Shown: positions 41,436 to 49,057 of the stretch, piece after piece | Layout: the number at the start of each line of letters is the position of its first letter | Numbering within the stretch: the stretch's first letter is position 1 | From: Parabacteroides gordonii MS-1 = DSM 23371 | GTDB taxonomy: Bacteria > Bacteroidota > Bacteroidia > Bacteroidales > Tannerellaceae | Length of the DNA: 64,000 nucleotides | Direction: 5' to 3' | NCBI RefSeq assembly: GCF_000969825.1 | Contig: NZ_KQ033919.1 | Location: 3,918,749-3,982,748 of the forward strand | Notes under the pieces: generated by a model | The model's input: the letters and a program-made list of their open reading frames with translations, nothing else | Databases searched by the model: none | What the model was told of the DNA's origin: nothing | Program-made: the position numbers and the translations under genes

Positions 41436-42947
41436 ATGGTAGAAATAATGGATACAACCCTTCGGGACGGGGAACAAACATCTGGTGTCTCTTTTGCGGC
41501 TCACGAAAAGCTCAATATCGCGCAAGTGTTGTTGAACGATCTGGGAGTAAACCGCGTGGAGATTGCCTCTGCCCGCGTATCGGACGGAGAGTTCGAAGCC
41601 GTGAAGCGCGTGGCGGCCTGGGCCGAACGTACCGGAAATCTGCATAAGCTCGAAGTATTGGGCTTTGTGGATGGCGACGCCTCGCTCAACTGGATCGAAT
41701 CGGCCGGTTGCCGCGTGGTAAACCTTCTCTGTAAAGGTTCGTATAAACACGTGACCGAACAACTCCGCAAATTGCCTGAACAGCATATTGCAGATATCCG
41801 TTCTGTTGTATCGCTGGCTACCGAAAAAGGTATTGAGGTTAATGTTTACCTGGAAGACTGGTCGAACGGGATCAAAAACTCCCCCGATTATGTATTCCAA
41901 CTGATCGATGCGTTGAAAGACCTGCCGATCCGCCGTTTCATGCTGCCTGATACACTGGGTATCCTGAACCCGGGCAATACGTACGAGTTCTGTAAGCAGA
42001 TGCTCGACCGTTATCCCGACCTGCATTTCGATTTCCATGCCCATAACGATTATGACCTGGCAGTTGCCAATGTCTACTCGGCTGTCAGGGCCGGGGTACA
42101 TGGTGTGCATACCACGATCAACGGGTTGGGCGAACGGGCAGGGAATGCCCCGCTCAGCAGTGTGATCGCAGTAATCAAAGACCATCTGAACGGTCAGACC
42201 AGTGTGCGGGAGGAAAAGATCAATGCAGCTAGCCGGCTGGTCGAAACCTATTCAGGCATCCATATCGCCCCGAACCGTCCGATCATCGGCGAACATGTCT
42301 TTACGCAATGTGCCGGGGTGCACGCCGATGGCGACAGCAAGAACAATCTGTATTGCAACGACCTGATTCCCGAACGTTTCGGACGCGTCCGCGAGTATGC
42401 GCTCGGCAAGACGTCCGGTAAAGCGAATATCCGCATGAACCTGGAGTCGCTGGGTATCGATGTCGACGACGACTCTATGCGTAAGATTACCGAGCGTATC
42501 ATCGAGCTGGGCGACAAGAAAGAAATGGTGACGACCGAAGACCTGCCATATATCATCAGTGATGTTCTTCACCATGATACAATGACTGATCAACGCATCC
42601 GTATATTAAATTATTCCTTATCTTTGGCGCAGGGACTGAGGCCGGTAGCAACCATCAAGATAGAGATCGACGGTGAAGCTTACCAGGAATCGGCTTGCGG
42701 CGACGGACAGTACGACGCGTTTGTCCGTGCCCTTCGTAAGATCTATTCCGACCTGGGACGTCCCTTCCCGATGCTGACCAACTATTCCGTTTCCATTCCC
42801 CCGGGCGGTCGTACCGATGCCTTTGTGCAGACGATCATCAGCTGGAATTATGCCGGAGTGGATTTCAAAACCCGCGGTCTTGATGCCGACCAGACAGAAG
42901 CTGCCATCAAGGCAACGCTGAAGATGCTGAATAAGATTGAACAATAA
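41436..42947 (+). CDS. LeuA paralogue, probable (R)-citramalate synthase
   Basis: A 503-residue DRE-TIM metallolyase homologous to LeuA but of the CimA-like group: [45 protein letters not shown], the metal site DFHAHNDYDLAVANVYSAV, TINGLGERAGNAPL, CAGVHADGDSKNN, and a C-terminal LeuA-type regulatory domain (about 385-500). The long 503-residue form with 'ASARVSDGE' in place of LeuA's 'AGFPVSSPG' implies a different oxo acid. In this operon, citramalate from pyruvate and acetyl-CoA for isoleucine is the best guess. Activity is not provable from sequence. Starts one base after leuD. Confidence 0.75.
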   Translation: MVEIMDTTLRDGEQTSGVSFAAHEKLNIAQVLLNDLGVNRVEIASARVSDGEFEAVKRVAAWAERTGNLHKLEVLGFVDGDASLNWIESAGCRVVNLLCKGSYKHVTEQLRKLPEQHIADIRSVVSLATEKGIEVNVYLEDWSNGIKNSPDYVFQLIDALKDLPIRRFMLPDTLGILNPGNTYEFCKQMLDRYPDLHFDFHAHNDYDLAVANVYSAVRAGVHGVHTTINGLGERAGNAPLSSVIAVIKDHLNGQTSVREEKINAASRLVETYSGIHIAPNRPIIGEHVFTQCAGVHADGDSKNNLYCNDLIPERFGRVREYALGKTSGKANIRMNLESLGIDVDDDSMRKITERIIELGDKKEMVTTEDLPYIISDVLHHDTMTDQRIRILNYSLSLAQGLRPVATIKIEIDGEAYQESACGDGQYDAFVRALRKIYSDLGRPFPMLTNYSVSIPPGGRTDAFVQTIISWNYAGVDFKTRGLDADQTEAAIKATLKMLNKIEQ

Positions 42948-42965
42948 TTATAGGAGGTATTAGTT

Positions 42966-43412
42966 ATGAACAAGAAATTGACCATTGCGCTGGTAGCGCA
43001 CGACAATCGTAAGGCAGACATGGTAGAATGGGCAGTGCACAATGCAGAGTTCCTTTCCCATCATCACTTGGTATGTACCGGTACAACCGGAGGACTTATA
43101 CGCAATGCCTTTGACGAGAAAGGCGTTGGCGCTGAAGTAACTTGTATGCATTCCGGGCCGTTGGGCGGGGATGCCGAAATTGCAGCAATGGTAGTACGCA
43201 AGGAGGTGGATCTGGCGATCTTCCTGATCGACGACCTGAATCCGCAGCCGCACGAAGCCGACATCCAGATGTTGCTTCGCCAGTGCCGTGTTCATAACGT
43301 GCCTATTGCTTGTAACCGTTACAGTGCCGACCTGATGATTACGAGCACCCTGTGGGACGACGACAATTATGTCCCCACCGAGCCCAAATATGTGCTATTT
43401 AAAAGAGACTAA
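42966..43412 (+). CDS. mgsA: Methylglyoxal synthase
   Basis: A 148-residue enzyme that converts dihydroxyacetone phosphate to methylglyoxal and phosphate. Family residues are intact: IALVAHDNRKADMVEW, CTGTTGGLI, HSGPLGGDAEIAAMV (catalytic Asp), FLIDDLNPQPHEADI and VPIACNRYSADLMI. AGGAGG (42952-42957) precedes the ATG. It lies between the citramalate-synthase-like gene and leuB on the same strand, unusual company for a glycolytic bypass enzyme. Confidence 0.95.
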   Translation: MNKKLTIALVAHDNRKADMVEWAVHNAEFLSHHHLVCTGTTGGLIRNAFDEKGVGAEVTCMHSGPLGGDAEIAAMVVRKEVDLAIFLIDDLNPQPHEADIQMLLRQCRVHNVPIACNRYSADLMITSTLWDDDNYVPTEPKYVLFKRD

Positions 43413-43426
43413 AATAACAAACTGAA

Positions 43427-44497
43427 ATGAAATTGAACATCGCAGTCCTTCCCGGCGACGGTATCGGTCCCGAGATTGTAGAACAAGGCATGAAAGCCGT
43501 TAAAGCCGTATGTGAAAAATATGGTCACGAACTAAGTTATAAACACGCTCTGGTAGGAGCCGTAGCTATCGATGAAACAGGTAACCCGTATCCGGACGAA
43601 ACACACGAACTCTGTATGCAGAGCGATGCTGTTTATTTCGGTGCGATCGGCTCTCCGAAATACGATAATAACCCGTCAGCCAAGGTACGTCCTGAACAGG
43701 GATTGCTGGGAATGCGTAAGAAACTGGGACTTTTTGCGAATATCCGCCCGGTAACTACTTTCCCGTCGTTGCTGCATAAGTCGCCGCTCCGTGCCGAACT
43801 GATCGAAGGTGCGGACTTCATGTGTATCCGTGAGCTGACAGGTGGTATGTATTTCGGTCGTCCGCAGGGTAGAAGCGAAGATGGCAACACGGCTTACGAT
43901 ACTTGTGTTTATACCCGCGAGGAGATCGAACGTATCGTTCGCCTGGCTTACCAGTATGCACAGAAACGCCGTAAGAAAGTAACGGTTGTCGACAAGGCGA
44001 ACGTACTGGCTACTTCCCGTCTGTGGCGCCAGGTGGCTCAGGAGATCGAAAAGGAATATCCGGATGTGGAAACCGAGTACATGTTTGTGGATAATGCCGC
44101 TATGCGTCTGGTTCAATGGCCGAAGAGCTTTGATGTGATGGTAACGGAGAATATGTTCGGTGATATCTTGACGGATGAAGCCTCTGTAATAACCGGTTCA
44201 CTCGGTATGTTGCCTTCCGCTTCTATCGGTGTGCATACTTCGGTATTCGAGCCGATCCACGGATCTTACCCGCAGGCTGCCGGTAAGAACATTGCCAACC
44301 CGCTGGCAACGATCCTGAGTGCCGCCCTGATGTTCGAATATGCTTTCAATCTGATGGAAGAAGGCGCTCTGATCCGCGAAGCAGTTGCCGCCTCTATGGA
44401 TGCAAACATCGTAACGGAAGATATCGCAGAAAACGGCAAGGCTTACAAGACCAGCGAAGTAGGGGATTGGATTGCTGAATATATTGCAAAGAAATAG
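43427..44497 (+). CDS. leuB: 3-isopropylmalate dehydrogenase
   Basis: A 356-residue NAD-dependent beta-decarboxylating dehydrogenase. Motifs: [118 protein letters not shown] and [28 protein letters not shown]. Last gene of the leu operon; its stop codon overlaps the first base of a tandem repeat array. Confidence 0.97.
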   Translation: MKLNIAVLPGDGIGPEIVEQGMKAVKAVCEKYGHELSYKHALVGAVAIDETGNPYPDETHELCMQSDAVYFGAIGSPKYDNNPSAKVRPEQGLLGMRKKLGLFANIRPVTTFPSLLHKSPLRAELIEGADFMCIRELTGGMYFGRPQGRSEDGNTAYDTCVYTREEIERIVRLAYQYAQKRRKKVTVVDKANVLATSRLWRQVAQEIEKEYPDVETEYMFVDNAAMRLVQWPKSFDVMVTENMFGDILTDEASVITGSLGMLPSASIGVHTSVFEPIHGSYPQAAGKNIANPLATILSAALMFEYAFNLMEEGALIREAVAASMDANIVTEDIAENGKAYKTSEVGDWIAEYIAKK

Positions 44498-44585
44498 CAC
44501 TATAGTATCAAGTATACCAGCACTATAGTATCAAGGTAGTTAGCACAGTAGTGCTACATACCCTGGCACTATAGTGCTATTTTTG
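44497..44585. repeat. 23-bp tandem half-palindromic repeats ending in a terminator
   Basis: Units start at 44497, 44520, 44543 and 44566, exactly 23 bp apart, each beginning GCACTATAG or GCACAGTAG. The third (GCACAGTAGTGC, two central mismatches) and fourth (GCACTATAGTGC, perfect) are palindromes; the fourth is followed by TATTTTT and can act as terminator for the leu operon. The first base coincides with the last base of the leuB stop codon. Confidence 0.85.
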
Positions 44586-44597
44586 TATCCAACCTGT

Positions 44598-45419
44598 TTA
44601 TTTCGTCATCTTCATCAGTTCATCGATAACCGTCTGGTCGTATCCCATTTCGAGGGCTTTCTGGAAGTCGGCGGCGGCGGAAGTCTTTTCGTATTGAGCC
44701 AGTTTTACTTTACCTCTTAATACATATAACGAAGCACTCGGAGTACTTTCAGTGAAAACCTTGTTGATATCCGCCATGGCGCGGGCATTCTTTCCCATCA
44801 TGAAATAAACGTCTGCACGGCCTTCATACAAGAGCCAGTCGCGGGGCATCTGGCTGATCAGGTAATTGAATATCTTTTCGCTCTCGTCATAATTGCCACG
44901 CATCTTTTCGAGAATGGCGTGTCCCAGGCGGGCACGTACCGATTTCTCGTTGATCTCCATGATCTTGTCGAAATCCTGTTCGGCCCAGATATAATTCTTC
45001 TTTTGTATGTAGATCAATCCACGGCAATAGAGCGCCTCTTCGTTTGTCGGTTCTTCGATCAGAAGGGCGTTATAGTCGTTCAAAGCCTTTTCCGTTTCGC
45101 CCATTTCGGAATATAGCGAAGCACGGTTTTCGAGAATTGTCGGGTTGTTGGGGCGTCCGCTTAGAGCGGCCGTGTATGAAAGTAAAGCTTCTTCCAACTT
45201 TCCCTGCCGGCGCTGGATACTTCCCAGGTTGGTGAGCAAGGCATAGTTCATCGGGTTGCCCGGCTCTTTGCGCATGGCCGAACGCAGGCTTTCTTCTGCA
45301 GATACCAGGTCTTTTTTGTCCAGAAAATCGTAACTCTTTTCTATAAATTCTTCGTATGACTGGGCATAACTGCCGGTTGCCATCAGGAGGAAGAGAATGA
45401 ATATCGGAAGTAGTCTCAT
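44598..45419 (-). CDS. Exported tetratricopeptide-repeat protein
   Basis: A 273-residue protein with a signal peptide (LLPIFILFLLMATGSYAQ) and about six TPR units (PMNYALLTNLGSIQRRQGKLEEALLSY, ALNDYNALLIEEPTNEEALYCRG, RARLGHAILEKMRGNYDESEKIFNY, ADVYFMMGKNARAMADI, AAADFQKALEMGYD). Expected to be periplasmic and to mediate protein contacts. No partner is implied by neighbours. It is convergent with the leu operon and shares the repeat-array terminator region. Confidence 0.85.
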   Translation of the reverse strand: MRLLPIFILFLLMATGSYAQSYEEFIEKSYDFLDKKDLVSAEESLRSAMRKEPGNPMNYALLTNLGSIQRRQGKLEEALLSYTAALSGRPNNPTILENRASLYSEMGETEKALNDYNALLIEEPTNEEALYCRGLIYIQKKNYIWAEQDFDKIMEINEKSVRARLGHAILEKMRGNYDESEKIFNYLISQMPRDWLLYEGRADVYFMMGKNARAMADINKVFTESTPSASLYVLRGKVKLAQYEKTSAAADFQKALEMGYDQTVIDELMKMTK

Positions 45420-45453
45420 ACTGTTGTATTTATCTGTTATTTGGAATGTCCGG

Positions 45454-45461
45454 CAAAGCTA
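45454..45461 (-). promoter_or_regulatory. -7 promoter element of the TPR gene (TAGCTTTG)
   Basis: Complement of 45454-45461, a perfect TAnnTTTG about 35 bases before the start. Confidence 0.5.
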
Positions 45462-45501
45462 CTCAAATATATTGTTCGGTGGACGGATTAAAAAAACTTT
45501 A

Positions 45502-45509
45502 TACCTTTG
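45502..45509 (+). promoter_or_regulatory. -7 promoter element of the MscS gene (TACCTTTG)
   Basis: Perfect TAnnTTTG match about 74 bases before the ATG at 45583. Confidence 0.55.
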
Positions 45510-45582
45510 CCACATTTTATAAGACTTTTCAGGGTAAAGGTTGTTATATGAGTAAAAGTGTTTAATTAAAAATGATAGATTT

Positions 45583-46425
45583 ATGATATTATTAGATGTG
45601 TTGGCGTCCAATCCGAGATTGGAAGGGTTTATCAATTCCCTGATAGAGCAGGGCAGTCATTTGGGGTGGACAATCATTAAAGCGGTAATTGTATTTGTAG
45701 TAGGACGGTTTATTATCCGGATGATAAATAAACTTGTCCGCCGTATCTTAACCAAGCGCGATTTCGATCCGTCGGTAAAGACATTCGTAGGAAGCCTGGT
45801 CAATGTGACCTTGATGGTGCTGTTGATCATTTCGGTGGTCGGTGCGCTGGGGGTACAAACCACTTCGTTCGCTGCGCTGCTGGCTTCTGCCGGTGTCGCC
45901 ATCGGTATGGCACTCAGCGGAAACCTGTCGAACTTCGCAGGCGGGCTGATCATATTACTTTTCAAGCCTTATAAAGTGGGCGATTATATCGAGTCGCAAG
46001 GCGTAGGAGGAACCGTAAGGGAAATACAGATCTTCCATACGATCCTGCTGACTGCGGACAATAAAAATATCTTTATCCCGAACGGCTCGTTGAGTAGCGG
46101 CGTCGTTACCAATATCGGCAATGAACCTACCCGCCGTGTGGAATGGACGTTCGGCGTAGAATACGGCAGCGATTTCGACCATGTTAAAAGCGTGATTGAA
46201 AACGTGCTGGCAAAAGAATCACGTGTATTGGATAACCCCGCACCTTTTATCGCTTTGAGCGCATTGGCTGATAGCAGCGTGAATGTCGTTGTCCGTGTCT
46301 GGGTGAAGAGTTCCGATTACTGGGGCGTGTATTTCGATACCAACAAGGCTATTTATGAGACATTCAATGCGGAAAGCATCGGTTTCCCGTTCCCGCAACT
46401 GACGGTGCATCAGGTAAAAAACTGA
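45583..46425 (+). CDS. Small-conductance mechanosensitive channel (MscS family)
   Basis: A 280-residue inner-membrane channel of the short MscS type. Three helices: about 23-47 (GWTIIKAVIVFVVGRFIIRM), 67-90 (FVGSLVNVTLMVLLIISVVGALG) and the pore helix AALLASAGVAIGMALSGNLSNFAGGLIILLFKP with the Gly/Ala-packing pattern. These are followed by the beta domain (VGDYIESQGVGGTVREIQIFHTILLTADNKNIFIPNGSL) and the alpha/beta vestibule domain. It releases solutes on hypo-osmotic shock. Confidence 0.95.
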   Translation: MILLDVLASNPRLEGFINSLIEQGSHLGWTIIKAVIVFVVGRFIIRMINKLVRRILTKRDFDPSVKTFVGSLVNVTLMVLLIISVVGALGVQTTSFAALLASAGVAIGMALSGNLSNFAGGLIILLFKPYKVGDYIESQGVGGTVREIQIFHTILLTADNKNIFIPNGSLSSGVVTNIGNEPTRRVEWTFGVEYGSDFDHVKSVIENVLAKESRVLDNPAPFIALSALADSSVNVVVRVWVKSSDYWGVYFDTNKAIYETFNAESIGFPFPQLTVHQVKN

Positions 46426-46438
46426 TTTTGTCCTCGAA

Positions 46439-46522
46439 ATAAATCTTTTTGTTCAATAACCATCGGGGTTTGTTTGGCGGCTAATAATACGTTAAATAGT
46501 TGAACAAAAAGATTTATCTTTG
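46439..46522. promoter_or_regulatory. 18-bp inverted repeat overlapping a -7 box
   Basis: ATAAATCTTTTTGTTCAA (46439-46456) and its exact complement (46500-46517) are 43 bases apart. The right arm runs into TATCTTTG (46515-46522), a perfect -7 element facing right, although no protein gene starts downstream on that strand until 49058. Confidence 0.6.
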
Positions 46523-46528
46523 TCTAGC

Positions 46529-46660
46529 AAATTGTGAAAATAAATAACTATAGAACGTTTTTAAGGTAAAAATATTAAGAACTTTATTTTATTACTTTAG
46601 TATTAATTTATTGATTATGAAAAGATGAAAAAGGCTCGCCATTGTGGACGAGCCTTTTTT
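46529..46660 (+). ncRNA. Candidate small RNA between mscS and relA
   Basis: A -7 box at 46515-46522 predicts a start near 46529. An intrinsic terminator (stem 46629-46639 / 46650-46660) ends the stretch, giving an RNA of about 130 bases. It is very AT-rich and contains no ORF beyond ATGAAAAGATGA. The terminator is also needed by the convergent relA gene, so its presence alone does not prove a small RNA. Confidence 0.3.
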
Positions 46661-46665
46661 CTTAT
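46629..46665. terminator. Bidirectional terminator after relA
   Basis: An 11-bp stem AAAAAGGCTCG (46629-46639) / CGAGCCTTTTT (46650-46660) with a 10-base loop. A/T-runs on both sides make it work in both directions. Confidence 0.85.
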
Positions 46666-46670
46666 GGTGT

Positions 46671-48911
46671 TTATGAGTTCAGGCGGTCTACCGTCTTGAC
46701 CCCTTTGACGGCCTTTATTTTTTTGACCAGCATATTCAGCGAGTTGGTATCCCTTACCAGCACGGCAAAGTTCCCTTGGAAGATACCGTCTACCGAGTCG
46801 ATATTCAGCGAACGGAGTGTGACGCTGCTTTCCTTTCCTATCACGGAGGTGATATTGGTAACGATCGTAATATCATCCCGTCCCACCACACGCAGCGTGA
46901 CGATATAGCCATTGTCCCCCTTTCCGCTCCATTTGGCACGGATGATACGGTAACCGAAACGGCTGAACATCTCCTGCGCATTCGGGCAATCCAGACGGTG
47001 TATCTTGATACCTTGCGTGGAAACAAACCCGAAAACGTCGTCCCCATAGATCGGGTTACAGCATTTGGCCAACTTGTATTCTATACCCGTCAGGTTCTTG
47101 TCGATCACAAGCACATCCTTGTTGGTGGATATCTCTTCCACTTCGGTAGTCTTGATATACTCTTCCGCACTGCGGACTTCCGAACGGTCGTTTGCTTCGG
47201 TCTCCTTCCGAACATACTCCTGGTATTCGTCAATCACGTTATTGGCATCCAGGCGCTCCTCTGCTATTTCGATGTAGAAATCGGTGACGGTCTTGAAACC
47301 TTTCTTCTTGATGTAGCGCATCAGGTAAGGCTCGTCCATCTCGATCTTCCGGTTCTTGAAACGGCGTTGCAACATCTCCTTGGCAAAGTCGACCGCCTTG
47401 GCCGTCTCTTCGCGCAAAGCCTGTTTGATTTTCACGCGGGCTTTGGAGGTAACGACGATATTTAGCCAGTCACGTTTCGGCGATTGCGTAGGGGAGGTGA
47501 CGATCGAAACCGTATCCCCGTTATGCAGTACATATTTAATAGGTACATTCTTTTCGTTTACTTTGGCCGAAACGCATTTGCTTCCCAGCTTCGAGTGGAT
47601 GGCAAAGGCAAAGTCGAGCACGGTAGCCCCTTTGGCCAGTTTGATCAGTTCGCCGGTAGGAGTGAAGACATATATCTCGTCTTTGTAGAGATCCATCTTG
47701 AAATCCTGCATCAGATCCAACGGATTATTCTCCTTCTCTTCCAGGGCGGCACGTACGGTGTTGAGGAACTCATCCAAGCCGCTTTCCTCTTTCACACCCT
47801 TGTATTTCCAATGGGCGGCTAGGCCACGCTCGGCGATCTCGTCCATGCGGCGGGTACGTATCTGTACTTCCACCCATTTATTCTGCGGCCCCATCACCGT
47901 GATATGAAGGCTTTCGTATCCATTCGTTTTCGGGATGGAGATCCAGTCTTTCATGCGGTTAGGGTTGGGCTGGTACATATCGGTAATGATCGAATACACC
48001 TGCCAGCATTCTGAACGCTCTTTTTCCAGCGGCGTATCCAGTACGACACGGATTGCAAACAAGTCGTATATCCCTTCAAATTCGATCTTCTGCTTTTTCA
48101 GCTTATTATTAATGGAATGGATCGACTTGGTACGCCCTTTTATGTCGAACTGCAAACCGAGCTCCTGCAACTTCTTCTTGATAGGCGCAATAAACTCGGC
48201 AATATAGATGTCGCGCGAACGCTTTGTTTCATTCAACTTCTTTTTGATGAAATCATATTGCTTACGGTCGGTATACTTTAGCGACAAATCTTCCAGTTCG
48301 CTCTTGATTTTATAAAGTCCCAGGCGGTGAGCCAACGGGGCGTACAGGTACGACGCTTCGGTAGCCAGCCGCAGCCGGTCGTCGTCCTTCAACTGCTTGC
48401 CCAGGCGCATCAGGCAAAGACGGTCGGCAATCATAATCAGGATCACCCGCACATCTTCGGCAAACGAGAAAAGCAGGTGATGGAAGTTCTCGGAATTGAC
48501 GGCCGTATTGCGTGCATACAGGTCGGCCGTCTTCAGCAATCGCCGGATGATGAGCGTCACGTCGGCATCGAAAGTCTTTTCGACCTCCTCGCAGGTAATG
48601 ATCTTTTTCAGTACGGGACGATAGAGCAGGAGCGCGATCACGGAAGTCCGTTTCAGACCGATCTCCGTGGTTGCGATCAGGGCGGTATTTATATTTCGTA
48701 TCAAGCCGTTGATGCCGTTCTTGTCTCTCCCGTAACAGTCGAGTGCGACAACACGCTGCATCAGCTCTTTCATTTTCCGTATATCTTCTTTTTGCAAGAA
48801 AGAATAAAGACTACGTAATAATTGTCTGTATTTCGAGAAGAAATCTTTTCTCTCCTCGTTAGTAAAGAACGGTTGTATATCCATAGTTGCGTCTCTTTTT
48901 TTACTGCCCAT
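46671..48911 (-). CDS. relA: RelA/SpoT family (p)ppGpp synthetase with degenerate hydrolase domain
   Basis: A 746-residue long RSH protein. The N-terminal HD region (about 40-200) lacks the ALLHDVVEDT metal-binding motif; the matching place reads IALLLYRPVLKK (about residues 92-103), and the HN of the later motif reads ADRLCLMR, so hydrolase activity is probably lost. The synthetase domain is intact (GIYDLFAIRVVLDT, GYESLHITVMGPQNKWVEVQIRT, AERGLAAHWKYK). TGS (IYVFTPTGELIKLAKGATVLDFAFAIH), a Cys/zinc-finger region (LAKCCNPIYGDDVFGF) and a C-terminal ACT domain follow. This is the RelA-like stringent-response enzyme. The start could also be the ATG 27 bases further in (MDIQPFF), which has a better purine-rich upstream tract. 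Confidence 0.9.
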   Translation of the reverse strand: MGSKKRDATMDIQPFFTNEERKDFFSKYRQLLRSLYSFLQKEDIRKMKELMQRVVALDCYGRDKNGINGLIRNINTALIATTEIGLKRTSVIALLLYRPVLKKIITCEEVEKTFDADVTLIIRRLLKTADLYARNTAVNSENFHHLLFSFAEDVRVILIMIADRLCLMRLGKQLKDDDRLRLATEASYLYAPLAHRLGLYKIKSELEDLSLKYTDRKQYDFIKKKLNETKRSRDIYIAEFIAPIKKKLQELGLQFDIKGRTKSIHSINNKLKKQKIEFEGIYDLFAIRVVLDTPLEKERSECWQVYSIITDMYQPNPNRMKDWISIPKTNGYESLHITVMGPQNKWVEVQIRTRRMDEIAERGLAAHWKYKGVKEESGLDEFLNTVRAALEEKENNPLDLMQDFKMDLYKDEIYVFTPTGELIKLAKGATVLDFAFAIHSKLGSKCVSAKVNEKNVPIKYVLHNGDTVSIVTSPTQSPKRDWLNIVVTSKARVKIKQALREETAKAVDFAKEMLQRRFKNRKIEMDEPYLMRYIKKKGFKTVTDFYIEIAEERLDANNVIDEYQEYVRKETEANDRSEVRSAEEYIKTTEVEEISTNKDVLVIDKNLTGIEYKLAKCCNPIYGDDVFGFVSTQGIKIHRLDCPNAQEMFSRFGYRIIRAKWSGKGDNGYIVTLRVVGRDDITIVTNITSVIGKESSVTLRSLNIDSVDGIFQGNFAVLVRDTNSLNMLVKKIKAVKGVKTVDRLNS

Positions 48912-48988
48912 TTGAGGACAGGCCGTAAAACATACTGTAAAAGTATCTTTTTTCTCCGAATATCAATGCTATTCTAATGGTATTTTTA

Positions 48989-48996
48989 TACATTTG
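48989..48996 (+). promoter_or_regulatory. -7 promoter element of the DUF4301 gene (TACATTTG)
   Basis: Perfect TAnnTTTG match about 60 bases before the ATG at 49058. Confidence 0.55.
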
Positions 48997-49057
48997 CGAG
49001 AAGCATAGGCCGAAAGGCCATGAATAAAAGAAGAATACTAATTTTAAAAGATATGCT

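Noticed and set aside
44497-44585. CRISPR array
   Set aside because: Tandem 23-bp repeats with no unique spacers; last unit is a terminator.
46439-46517. Third invertible promoter at the 18-bp inverted repeat after mscS
   Set aside because: The -7 box straddles the outer edge of the right arm, so flipping the segment would leave the promoter unchanged; spacer is only 43 bp. Operator or hairpin is likelier.
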